A stretch of DNA of 64,000 nt, taken from assembly GCA_030490835.1 (NCBI GenBank), contig CM059972.1:34079452-34143451 (forward strand), written 5' to 3'. Every line of letters begins with the position of its first letter. The stretch's first letter is position 1. Under the pieces are notes generated by a model. The model had not been told where the DNA came from. It saw only the letters and a program-made list of their open reading frames with translations, and ran no database searches. The translations under genes and the position numbers were made by a program. The stretch is from Annona cherimola. Lineage: Eukaryota; Streptophyta; Magnoliopsida; Magnoliales; Annonaceae. This document shows positions 1-9,250 of the stretch, in pieces.

Positions 1-2
1 TC

Positions 3-877
3 GCATTTGAAGACCCACACCGCCATCTGCGAAATTTCCTGCAGATAATGAACATGTTCAAACAGAATGGAGTCTCCGACGAGCCAATGCGGCTTTGGAC
101 TTTTCCATTTTCTCTTCGGGACAGAGTTTCAGAGTGGCTAGACTCTTTGCCCTCGAACTCTGTCAACACATGGAACGACTTGGCTCAGAAATTCTTGGAG
201 AAATATTTCCCACCTGCCAAGCTAGCCAAACTGAGAATGGATATAGTCTCGTTCAAGCAACACGGAGAGGAGACCTTATCAGAGGCGTGGGATCGCTTCA
301 AAGACCTGCTCCGAAAATGCCCGCATCATGGAATTCAGCAATGGGTTCAAATATAAATTTTCTATAACAGTCTCTAGGATTCCACCCGACACATGGTGGA
401 TTTTTCTTTAAACGGTTCTCTGCTGAGGAAAAGCTATCAAGAATCGTACGCCATACTCGAAAACATGGCAGCCAATACTTAGCAACTGCCATCTGATAGA
501 AGCGGAAGTGGGGGTCTACTCCAATCCGACGCAGTTTCATCAATTAAGGCCCACATCGATGCTTTATCTCGGCAGATTCAGAGCTTGTCCAGGCCAGCCA
601 ATGTCAGTGCACTAGGGGCGTCTACACCACAGCAGTCGACAGCAGCAGATATTTGCACGTGGTGTGGTGAATTCGTCCATCCCAGTGATGAATGTGCCTC
701 CAATCTGGAGTCCATTAATTACGTGGAAAATTTCTAGAGAAATCCAACAAATAAATATGGAAACAACTACAACCCAAGCTGGAGAATCATCCCAACTTCT
801 CATGGAACAATCAGACGAGGCCAAATCAGCCACCTGGATTCTTGCAGCAGCTCCCGTTGTAACAACCAACAAGACCA
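3..877 (+). pseudogene. gag: Element A: Athila-like gag, 5' part missing, decayed
   Basis: Gag forms the virus-like particle that packages element RNA. The window opens inside the frame: residues from base 3 read into a Retrotrans_gag core containing FPFSLRDRVSEWLDSLPS, TWNDLAQKFLEKYFPP and RFKDLLRKCPHHG, all hallmarks of Athila/Tat-type Gag. The frame ends in TAA at 354-356, where relatives normally have a glutamine codon after the CPHHG motif, so a CAA to TAA change is likely. From 357 to 877 only broken pieces of the linker remain. The start codon lies upstream of the window. Element F carries the same domain at 56797. The domain call is secure; the Athila versus Tat choice rests on the overall layout. 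Confidence 0.85.
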
Positions 878-1498
878 ATGCAATTCAATCCACCACAGCG
901 AGAAGAGAAGAAATCTGATATGGAAAACCTTTTTATGCAATTCATGCAATCCCAGATCACGACGAATAGAAACTTGGAAGCTCGGATAGGCCAACTGGCC
1001 TTAGCCCTGAATAACTGGCCTCATGGTTCATTGTCAAGCGACACCGAGCAAAACCCAAAAGAAAAAGGCAAAGAACAGGTCCAAGCAGTCACGTTGCGTA
1101 GTGAGAAGCAGTTACCCGATGCAATTCCACTAGAATCGGTAACTAAGCCCACGAATCCTCTGATTCAGCAGTCGCAGGAGCCAAAAGAACCAAACACTAC
1201 TCAGAAGCAACCGGACGTTGAAATCGCCACGAACCAAAGGCCGCCTCCTCCATTTCCTCAAGGATTGGCAAAGACTAAAAAGGAGGGTCAATTCAAGAAA
1301 TTTCTAGAGGTATTGAAGCAGCTTGATATCAATATACCTCTCGTTGAATCCTTGGAACAGATGCCTAGCTACGCCAAATTCATGAAAGATGTGCTATCGA
1401 GGAAAAGGCGGTTAACGAAATTCGAGACGGTGGAATTAACAAAGGAAACCAGTGCTAGGGTGCAGAGGAAGCTGCCTCCTAAACTCAAGGACCTATGA
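878..1498 (+). pseudogene. gag: Element A: gag C-terminal / gag-protease linker
   Basis: This 206-codon open stretch continues the Gag polyprotein. It holds VQAVTLRSEKQLP, a proline-rich segment (PPPPFPQGL) and the FKKFLEVLKQLDINIPLVESL...MPSYAKFMKDVLS block. All three also occur in element F (58030 onward), in the same order just before the protease. It probably contributes to Gag assembly and to the boundary with the protease. It is followed by a stop at 1496-1498, where F reads on into protease, so the polyprotein is interrupted here. Family assignment is clear; the exact domain border is not. Confidence 0.8.
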
Positions 1499-1539
1499 AG
1501 TTTTACTATACAGTGCATAATTGGAAACTAATACTTCGG

Positions 1540-1860
1540 GAGAGCTTTATGCGACCTGGGAGCCAGCATTAATCTCTGCCCAAGTCAATTTTTAGAAAAT
1601 TGGGCCTCAGGGAAGCCCGACCTACAACAGTGACGCTGCAACTAGCGGATCGATCTATCGCGTATCCGGAAGGTATTATTGAAGATGTTCTTGTCAAGGT
1701 GGATAAGTTCATTTTTCCTGCAGATTTTATTATCTTGGACTATGAAGAAGATCGAGATGTGCTAATTATTTTAGGTCGACCTTCCTCGCAATGGGCAATG
1801 CAATAATCAATGTACGAGCCGGAGAATTAACCATGCAGGTGCAAAATGAATAAGTCACGT
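1540..1860 (+). pseudogene. Element A: retropepsin-like aspartic protease remnant
   Basis: Aspartic proteases of this type cut the Gag-Pol polyprotein. The active-site segment LCDLGAS is encoded at about 1547-1567. The body of the domain (TVTLQLADRSIAYPEGIIEDVLVKV...FIILDYEEDRDVLIILGRP) follows in a different frame from about 1600, so a frameshift separates catalytic loop and body. The paralogous stretch in F has the same order of motifs. The frame then ends at 1804-1806, where F continues with FLATAGAIIDV. The protease is therefore dead. The identification is firm because both the active-site loop and the ILGR-type flap motif are visible. Confidence 0.8.
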
Positions 1861-1865
1861 TCAAT

Positions 1866-2366
1866 GTGCTCAAGGCAATACAGAGCCTAACTGATTCCGA
1901 GGGTTGCTTTAGGATTGACATGGTCAAATCAAAGGTTCTAGAGTTTTTCTCGACTAGTATTGAGCAGGACCCAAAGAAGACTGAAAATAAGGGGCGCAAG
2001 TTATCTGTTTGCACTAAAGACCGACTCGCTGATTACATCGAGCTCGAACGATTGACCGAGCCGGTAGAAAGCCAAGACATGGGAGATAAAGTCAATGACG
2101 GAATAGAAGGAGATAAAATTAAGAAAAATGGACATTTACATATCCACATACCCTTATCTTACCTACCGAAAAGTCAAACTCGGCATGACTCACTGGATCA
2201 ATGTAAAACCCTGGAATCATTATCCAGTCAAAACCCTGACAAACGCCGGTATCGTCTTTGTAGGAAATTAACTAAGCCACTTGAGGGGGCTAGGGGTAGA
2301 TCGGAAAATCCATGTTGTAGTCTGAATGGCAGGGAGTTCGAGGTGGAGAAACTGAAGGAAGATTGA
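1866..2366 (+). pseudogene. Element A: post-protease coding remnant; RT, RNaseH and integrase absent
   Basis: A 166-codon open stretch starts where the protease C-terminus of Athila-like elements reads on (LKAIQSLTDSEGCFRIDMVKS...). No reverse transcriptase, RNaseH or integrase motif is present. About 40 bases after its end the DNA reads GGGAGGCAACCC (about 2410), a sequence that in element F lies just after the integrase stop (about 62036). Roughly 3 kb of pol is therefore missing and the join lies close to 2350-2390. I do not recognise the charged middle part of the stretch. It may be polyprotein linker that drifted. Confidence 0.6.
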
Positions 2367-2389
2367 ACAACAGGAACGTCTGGCTGAGA

Positions 2390-3419
2390 ACGTTAAACTT
2401 AACGCTGAATGGGAGGCAACCCATTGCTCATTTTGATTCGCATTTTTGTTTTTGTTTTTGTTTTCTTTTATTTTCTGGAAAATAATTTTGAATATAATTT
2501 CACAAGGATCATGCTTGGAAGCAGCCAAAAGAAATTTTTTTTAAAAATTGACGAAAGGCATCAGCGCCTAGGCACCGCAGGGGGCACCCCAGCACCATGA
2601 TGAAGATCCCAAGAACACGGGGTGCCCCGGCGCCACAAGTTAGCGCCCCGGCCTCGGGTCGTGGACAGCGCGACCCGGATGCCTTATAAAGTCTGGGTTT
2701 AAGGTTTAAACCCTAAACCGCATGCCCCAGCGTCGAAAAACCCTATTTTCTCCTCCAATCAGTTTTCCATTGATTCCAAGCCATTTCAACTAAAATCCAA
2801 CCACATTTCATCAAGGAATCATCCCCACATTCCATCCATTCCATTTCCCATTTCATTTCACTTTCTCCCCTTTTGCTTAGATCCACTCAAATCCATTCAA
2901 AACTCCAGTTTTTCATCACCAAATCCTAAGCCTAACACCTACATTGGGATTCCCATCACTTCCCCCATCATTTGGGCTCCATTTTGAGCCCCACCATCTT
3001 CATCTTCTCCGTCTAGAACCGAAAGCTACTGTCAGCAGATTGGTGCCTAGGCGCCGCTACCCCCCTCGCCCCGACACCAATACAAAAACAGGATAGGTTC
3101 AGATTTTAGGCGGAAGGCTTTTTTGGGTAAAAATTTCTCCATTTTTGGTGCATTTTAATTTTCTTTGAAGTGGTTTGGTAATTGTTTGAGTGGAAAATTG
3201 GATTGGACTGGTGGGTTTTTGTGAATTGATCTACGGGTTGGAGATTGATTTGGGTGGTTAGTCTGTGGATTGATCTATTGGTGGGTTTTTGTTGGTATTG
3301 GTTTGATACTTGATTGGTTTGGTGATTAGTTGGTGGAGGTTGACCTGTTAATTGCTTGTGGTGCATTTTTGGAGTTTGGCCTGTTTGTTTGTATTGGACT
3401 CTTGATTGCAAGGAGAGAT
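2390..3419 (+). promoter_or_regulatory. Element A: spacer with promoter-like module before the 3' ORF
   Basis: This is non-coding sequence between the gag-protease remnant and the 3' ORF. From 2560 to 2670 it holds several copies or halves of the GGCGCC/CCTAGG motif, then a TATA-like TTATAAA at 2683-2690, then a long pyrimidine-rich leader of about 720 bases, and another GCCTAGGCGCC near 3047. The same order, motif cluster then TATA then leader, occurs in the LTRs of A and F. It may drive a separate transcript of the 3' ORF. That role is inference only. Confidence 0.4.
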
Positions 3420-3638
3420 ATGGCTTCATCATCATCAGCCAAGAGGAAGAAAGTATAGGAGCCCGTCGAATTTGACGCAAACAAATTTGTGTCTGCCCAA
3501 GCGTTCAAGCGGTACACAGATGCACTCTAGAAAAGGCACTTGATTTCAGAGAGAGGAATCAAGATAGACGAGTTCTCCGACGCTCCACTCCTCAACTTGC
3601 ATGCTCGAGGTTGGCAGCAGTTCGTGGCACAGCCCCAA
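3420..3638 (+). pseudogene. Element A: 3' ORF, N-terminal part, split by a solo LTR
   Basis: The ATG at 3420 opens with MASSSSAKRKKV, a basic serine-rich start typical of the ORF found downstream of pol in many Athila-like elements. The following EFDANKFVSAQAFKRYTDAL and ISERGIKIDEF belong to the 'putative plant transposon protein' domain (PF20167-like, named from memory). Two in-frame stops (about 3456 and 3528) break it. The segment ends exactly at a CCCAA target duplication. The second half resumes in the same frame at 6374. The biochemical function of this protein class is unknown. Confidence 0.65.
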
Positions 3639-3700
3639 TGTGGCACCCCGAACCGAGGCGTCCACATAATCCTTACTCCAAGACTTGTCGATTGGTAAAT

Positions 3701-3727
3701 GTGACTCAGGATTGTTGCCCTGATCAC
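3701..3727 (-). other. U5 hairpin, family E solo LTR
   Basis: On the minus strand GTGA TCAGG and CCTGA G TCAC can pair around the loop GCAACAAT. The same element recurs at the matching place in the other E and B LTRs. A role in RNA packaging, dimerisation or priming is speculative. Confidence 0.5.
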
Positions 3728-4540
3728 GCGGCGGGTACTTAATTGGATCTCGTCCAAAATTTTTTCTTTCTCTTTCATCACATAGACATACATTCATTAT
3801 CATTGGACTTATCCATATCATCATAAAATCATTCATATATTCTTTTATTGGAATAATTCACATAAATACAATCATGTTTGTAATATCCATAAAACATGTC
3901 TTTAACATAATTATCATACATTTGTCTCTTTGGACGCATACATATAACTGCAATTAAATTTGTAGATCATTTCTACCTAGCATCCTTTATGAGTTAGCTC
4001 CATAGCCTGTTTGTCATTTTGAAAACACATATGAGTAATAATACTCAGTAATCAAGCCTTTTTCTTTGGCAAGTAAACATTTTCCTTTCATTCAAATGCA
4101 TTTCTCCTATTTGATAGGAGACACTTACCAAGTGATCAACTACCAATGAGACTGAAACCTTTTTATATAAACCTTTCATGCATCTCATGAAAATGCAATG
4201 CATTCATTCATATATAACTTTCCATGTGCCTCCAACCTCTGGGAGGACGCCGCCGGCACACAGCCCTTGCGACTTGACAATAGTGAAGGGGAACCCTCTG
4301 ATCCGCTTACTACCTCCACCAAAGCCTCTTTCTTGTGCACCATGTTCATATATACATATGCAGACATGACATGCTCTATAAAACTTGATAAATCATTTAG
4401 AAAGTAATTTAACAAGCATTTAGTAATCATTTCAGGTAAAGCATTGTAGGAATGGTCATCCTTAAATATAATTCATAAAAAACGTGAGCAAACAATTTGC
4501 AATCATTTAAAAATATTTAGAAAGCATATAGCTTGCTTAC

Positions 4541-4579
4541 CTCCTCAGTCTATGTCCTCCACCTTTTCCTTTCCTTTTC
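4541..4579 (-). other. Candidate 39-nt micro-exon in family E LTR
   Basis: On the minus strand a pyrimidine-rich acceptor (TTTTTCCTTATATAG) ends at 4580. A 39-nt purine-rich segment follows and then a donor GTAAGCAAGC with GT at 4540-4539. E1 has the same arrangement and length at 50261-50299, and family B LTRs have a 45-nt version. Splicing has not been shown. Confidence 0.4.
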
Positions 4580-4804
4580 CTATATAAGGAAAAATGATAT
4601 TTTATCTATATCATTTCATATTTTAGTTTACTTCCCATGCGTGCTTTATAATCATCCATTGCCTCATTTCTATAGAGGTTAATCTTATTAATATACTTGG
4701 TCAGTATCTCCTTATATGGATTTTTATCCATAAATCCTTTAAAAATTCCATCCATATATCCTCATAAATATATAAAAATAAATCTCAATTTTTTCCCAAA
4801 ATCA

Positions 4805-4895
4805 CGCTGTCCACTGTTCATGGGTACTGTTTACATTTACTGTTCACCCAAGGTTACTGTTCACAACAACGTGGGTTACTGTTCACGGGTTCCAA
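4805..4895 (-). repeat. Cluster of short TACTGTTCAC repeats in E LTR
   Basis: Five close copies of TACTGTTCAC or near variants lie within about 90 bases. E1 has a diverged version at about 50468-50560, including TACTGTAGC variants. The cluster lies between the first donor and the micro-exon, so it would be transcribed. Confidence 0.6.
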
Positions 4896-5480
4896 AAATT
4901 GACATTTTTTTTCCAAAAATAAAAATACCATGACATTGCTTATGTTTAGTATATCATGGAAAAATTCATGCATTTTGAATTTATCATTATTAACTTGGCT
5001 AAATAAATTATTTTCTCCATATACTAAAAATCAACATAAATTCACTTAAGCATAATCCTGAATTCCAAAAATTATGAAATTAATATATCATCATTCCAAC
5101 ATCATATTTATCATATTCATTCATCCCAAATCATCATTGATCAATTTTGGAGCATTATTTACACATATCATATGCTGTCTTCCCGAATGCTCTATCTTTG
5201 TTCCAAATTTTTGATATTTTGGCATAATTCCGATTAAGAATTATAAATATACTTATTTTCTCATGCTTAGGAAATATCTAAGCATAATTTTACCCTACTT
5301 AACATCCAAAAGAAATTTGAATAGAAATCACTTACCCGGAGTGGAGATATCCCTCTTCTTCTCACACTTTCTCTCTCTAACTTTCTCCTTTTCTTTCTCC
5401 TCAAGGCTAAAACGTGGTGGGGGTAAAAAATGCTCAAATGGAGCTGGGTTTGCTATGCTTTGGACGTCCCCCCTTGGCCC

Positions 5481-5490
5481 CTATTTATAG
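5481..5490 (-). promoter_or_regulatory. TATA box of family E LTR
   Basis: Minus-strand CCTATAAATAGG is a canonical plant TATA box about 880 bases into the LTR. A donor-like GTAAGTG lies about 155 bases downstream (GT at 5335-5334). E1 has the equivalent TATA at 51150-51159. Confidence 0.6.
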
Positions 5491-6373
5491 GGCTTGATTT
5501 TTCATAAAATTGGATTTTACCCCCCCTTGCTTGATGTATTAAATTGTAAATGTATTTTTTTATAATTTCAAAAAGGTGCATTGAGCCAAGAGCAGCCACC
5601 CTACAGCAGCTCCAGCCCCCTATGGCAGCCCTATTTTTCATAATTTTTTATTTTTAAAATTATTTAATTTAGGCTAATTAAATCTTAGCCATTGATCATT
5701 GACGAGGATAAATTTTGAGCCGTTGGATTTGGCTCCATTTTCCACAGCCCCTGCATGTCCAGCCACCTTTGCAGATTTGCATTTAATTTTTTTATTTTTT
5801 AATTATTTAATTTTAATAAAAAGTCAAAAGTAGAATTTATGAAAAGTTAAGCTACTTTTTGATCTCCTTTTGACGTTTCATCTTGACCTTCAATTTGTGA
5901 TTTTAATCACATCTTAAACTATTCATCATGTCCATCATGGATTTTTAATCATTCATACAAAATTTCATCGAAATCCGACGCCCGGATTGCAAATTATGAA
6001 TTTTTCTTTAATTTTTCACTAAAATCAAAAATTCCATTAAAATATCAAAAAGTATTGTTATTTCGTCCTGTAGTGATTAAATATCCTTTTTCGTCTTTTC
6101 GTGATTAAGTTAATACAAGTGATTAACTCTTAATTACGTGTCTTAATCCCAAGGTTACTATTCGCGTGCACTATTCACGTGGGTTAAATTCTTAATTGCA
6201 TTATTTTAATCTCCAATACACATATCCAAAAATATAATTCATGAATTTTCATTTATCATAAAAATAATTACAAAGAATTTAGGATTTACAACCCGAAATG
6301 ACGCATATATGGTCTGGGTTTCACAATAACCCTAGGGTTTTATACGTGTCTAAGATTGGGATTTCACACCCAA

Positions 6374-7259
6374 CCTGCTATTACTCCTGCGGTCAATGAG
6401 TTTTATGCAAATGCAGTGGAACATGAAGAGGGGCGAATGACAGTCAGGGGCAAGATTGTCTCATTCCATGCGGAGGCGATCAACTCGTATTATGGGATAG
6501 ATTCTTTCGATCACCCTGATGAGTATGAGGCAATCCTGGAGGGAGAAAACCGAGATGTCGATTCCATAACCAGGCCGTTTTGCCAGAGGCCACCGGTTTG
6601 GAAGTTGACGGGCAACTAGCTAACCTCCTTCAAGTGGAGTGATATGCTTTCCCATGGGAGGATGATTTTCCACTTCATCTCGGCCCGGATGATACCATCA
6701 ACCCACATCAGAGAGGTGACAATGGACAGGGCCCTCTTGATATACGCCATCTACAGTGGGCTGACGATCGACGTCGGAAGGCTGATCTACTATCAGATCT
6801 GCGTCTGTGCGACTGCACCCCAGGCAGCTATTTGTTCCCATTCCTCATCACCTGGCTCTGCAAGCGAGTCGGCGTCAGATGGGAGCAGATGGAAGAGGTC
6901 TTGAACTGTTAGGCCATCATCGACGACCTCTCTTACCGCACCCAGCCCCGAGTCCACACCGCCATGACGTGCCCCAGAGCGGCTCCAGCTGTGGGTCCCT
7001 CCTCACAGCCACTATCCATGGGCGAGCGGCTAACCAACTTGGAGAATTTGGTTGCAGCCCATGCCAGGTACCGGCGTCAGCATGACAAGGCGATGGAGGC
7101 CTACTTACGGTGGATTGCGGAGGACAGCCAGATCGACGTCTCCACCCTCCCGCCTTTCCCGTCGACGCCACCAGAGGTCAGAGCATGCTTCAGGCAACCA
7201 CCCAGCAGACCTAGCCCGCCGATAGCGAGGACGAGGACGCCACCGAGTCCGATTCTTGA
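6374..7259 (+). pseudogene. Element A: 3' ORF, main part, 'putative plant transposon protein' type
   Basis: This continues the frame broken at 3638 by the solo LTR. It reads PAITPAVNEFYANAVEHEEG, RGKIVSFHAEAINSYYGI and later FHFISARMIPSTHIREVTMD and LLIYAIYSGLTIDVGRLI, which follow the conserved order of this protein family. A TAG at 6617-6619 interrupts it. A frameshift near 6820 moves GSYLFPFLITWLCKR into another frame, and the C-terminal part (MGERLTNLENLVAAHARYRRQHDKAMEAYLRWI, about 7018-7120) is predicted helical or coiled-coil. The stop analogue lies near 7260. Such ORFs sit where retroviruses carry env, but I see no signal peptide or membrane segment here and do not call it an envelope. 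Confidence 0.7.
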
Positions 7260-7360
7260 GGGAGTCCCGGTCCTTTCATTTTGTTTTTATTTTTTCTTTT
7301 CATTGTATTTTCATTATTAGTTCATTTTAGGTCATCATGCATTGAGGACAATGCATCTCT

Positions 7361-8410
7361 CAAGTTTGGGGGGGTGTATAATTCTCAACCATAGGTTAGT
7401 TTTTCACGTTAGTTTCTCATGTTTTATTTTATGTTGTGTGTTATGTTAATTCCAACTAATGAAAGTTATCTTTGTTTCAATCCATGTTATTGTGAAAATA
7501 TGCAAGGTTGTGATTAATGTTGACTTGAAATTGAATTTATGTAAGAATGGGCAATTCAGATTAAAAACCAAGTATAAAAGCAAGTTGAAATTGACATGTG
7601 AAAGAACTAAAAGGAATTTCATAATACATTGTTCTAATTCGATTACATGTATATCTTCCAGACTGAAATGATGAGAACTGAATTAAATAAATGTTGATCA
7701 TGTACTTTAATAGGTTCAGAAATGGTATTATTTCACATAAAATCACACAAGCATGTTCAGTATCCCTAACAAGGCATCAGGAAAATAAAAAGGGGGTGGT
7801 TGACCTGAGCTGAGTAACCGGGACTTAGCATCAACAAATGACAAGGTTCGCATAAAAAAGAAAAGGAAAATCACAGTAATAACTCTTTAAAATCAAAATT
7901 CTCCCCGTATACCCTGAAATATGGTGAGGGGAGCTAAAAAAAATAGATCTCCAGATATCCTGAAATATGGTGAGGAGAATTTTTGCAACAAGTTTGGGGG
8001 GAAAAAGAATGTGCAGTTGGTAGAAATTGAATATAGTGAATTATTATTATTTTTTGTAACCAGTTTATTCAGCGTAAACTTTGGTTTGCTTGTGTACGTT
8101 AATTTTCTAACTAGTTTTCTGATCCAATGGAAGATTAACGTGTTGAATTATGACGATGCACTATGGAATTTTTGGCACCCACATGTGACTTGTTTTGAGA
8201 ACGAAAATGCATGCCTTGTTTGTGTAATGGATGATTTTTCAAGTTAGATTAATCTTGACCTTGTGAAATAGATAAGTGGATTGATTTTTCAAAGCATAAC
8301 AGGAAGCAAACGGAGTTGGCAGAGTCTGCATTCATTCATTGATTCATTGATTCATTTATTCATTATTTTGCATGTGTTGCACAAGGACTAGCAACATTTA
8401 AGTTTGGGGA
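7361..8410 (+). promoter_or_regulatory. Element A: 3' untranslated region with three PPT-like tracts
   Basis: Three purine tracts of the AAGTTTGGGG type occur at 7361-7376, 7988-8005 and 8398-8410. Only the last abuts the LTR and should be the functional PPT that primes plus-strand DNA. Between them the block CCTGAAATATGGTGAGG occurs twice (about 7912-7930 and 7959-7975). Element F has the same block once (62869-62890) and also has three PPT-like tracts. The rest is AT-rich with no gene that I can support. Confidence 0.55.
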
Positions 8411-9250
8411 TGTGATAACTCGTAAAAATACGAGTTATCATGGCCCATTTCAAACTTTATTTGTGCGTTAGTACGAGAGATTAGACTTAATTTTCATTCA
8501 TTTAGTTTAATTTCCACTCACTTCGCATTTTAGGAGCATTATTTAGTTTTTAGGCATTTTTAGCATTAATTAGGTATTTTTAGTCCATTTACTTAGTTTT
8601 TTCATCTTTTGCAGGAAGGACGGGAAATATGAAGGCTTGCGAGTGAGTGGAATCCAGATCGAGATCAGGTCATAAGGCAAGTGGATGGCGCCCAGGTGCC
8701 ACCTTACTAACATGCAGAGCAGCACAACAGGGTTTTTGAAGCCACAAGTCATACCGCTTCTAGGAAGTTGGCGCCTAGGCGCCAAGGCATGAAATCCTAG
8801 GGTTTGCAGAGAAGTTCCAAGTTGCCCAGCACACAGAGAGTTGGTGCCTAGGCACCAATACGCATCTGTATGTAAAACTTTCAGTGCTTAGGCTGTGCAA
8901 CTGGATTTTATAAATAGATCCTAGGAGGTTCACGCATGAAAAAAAAAGAGAGAGGAGAGCCCAAAAATGAACTACACAATAAGAGAAAGAGAAAATCGCA
9001 ATTAAAGCACAGATTGAAGAGAGGATTCAACCCCGTTGGTGGAAGCCGCCGAAAAATAGTTTTCTCTATTTCTTTCTAATTTTCTTTCTCTGCTTCATGT
9101 ATACTTTTAAGATGGATGTAATGGATGTTGTGATCATGTTTATAAACTAAACCTCTATTAGATGGATAGTTAGGATAAATTGAATTCTAAACTATATTGT
9201 TTTTAGTTCTTTGAATTTTAGTAATGAATATTTGATTTTAATACACATGC
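8411..9250 (+). mobile_element. Element A: 3' LTR, right end lost
   Basis: It begins TGTGATAACTCG directly after the PPT. The first 30 bases hold a perfect 12-bp inverted repeat with an AAAA loop (8413-8440). It contains the 18-bp palindrome TTGGCGCCTAGGCGCCAA at 8768-8785, related half-copies around it, and a TATA box TTATAAATAG at 8908-8917. The right boundary is not marked by an LTR end. The sequence changes into fragment G at roughly 9250 (within about 30 bases), so the LTR end and its target duplication are missing. Confidence 0.75.

Larger units (their letters stand above)
3639..6368 (-). mobile_element. Family E solo LTR (2730 bp) with CCCAA target duplications
   Basis: It starts TGTGGCACCCC and ends GGATTTCACA, so both ends are TG...CA, and it is flanked by CCCAA at 3634-3638 and 6369-6373. 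Orientation follows from E1, where TGTGAAACC is the LTR start next to the PPT and GGGGCGCCACA is the LTR end next to the PBS. This copy is therefore on the minus strand. No internal region remains, as expected after recombination between the two LTRs of a full element. It carries the family E landmarks: TATA box, donor, micro-exon and U5 hairpin, listed separately. Confidence 0.93.

Noticed and set aside
6374..7259. Calling the element A 3' ORF an envelope gene
   Set aside because: Position is env-like, but no signal peptide, transmembrane helix or fusion segment is visible, and the sequence fits the plant 'transposon protein' family.
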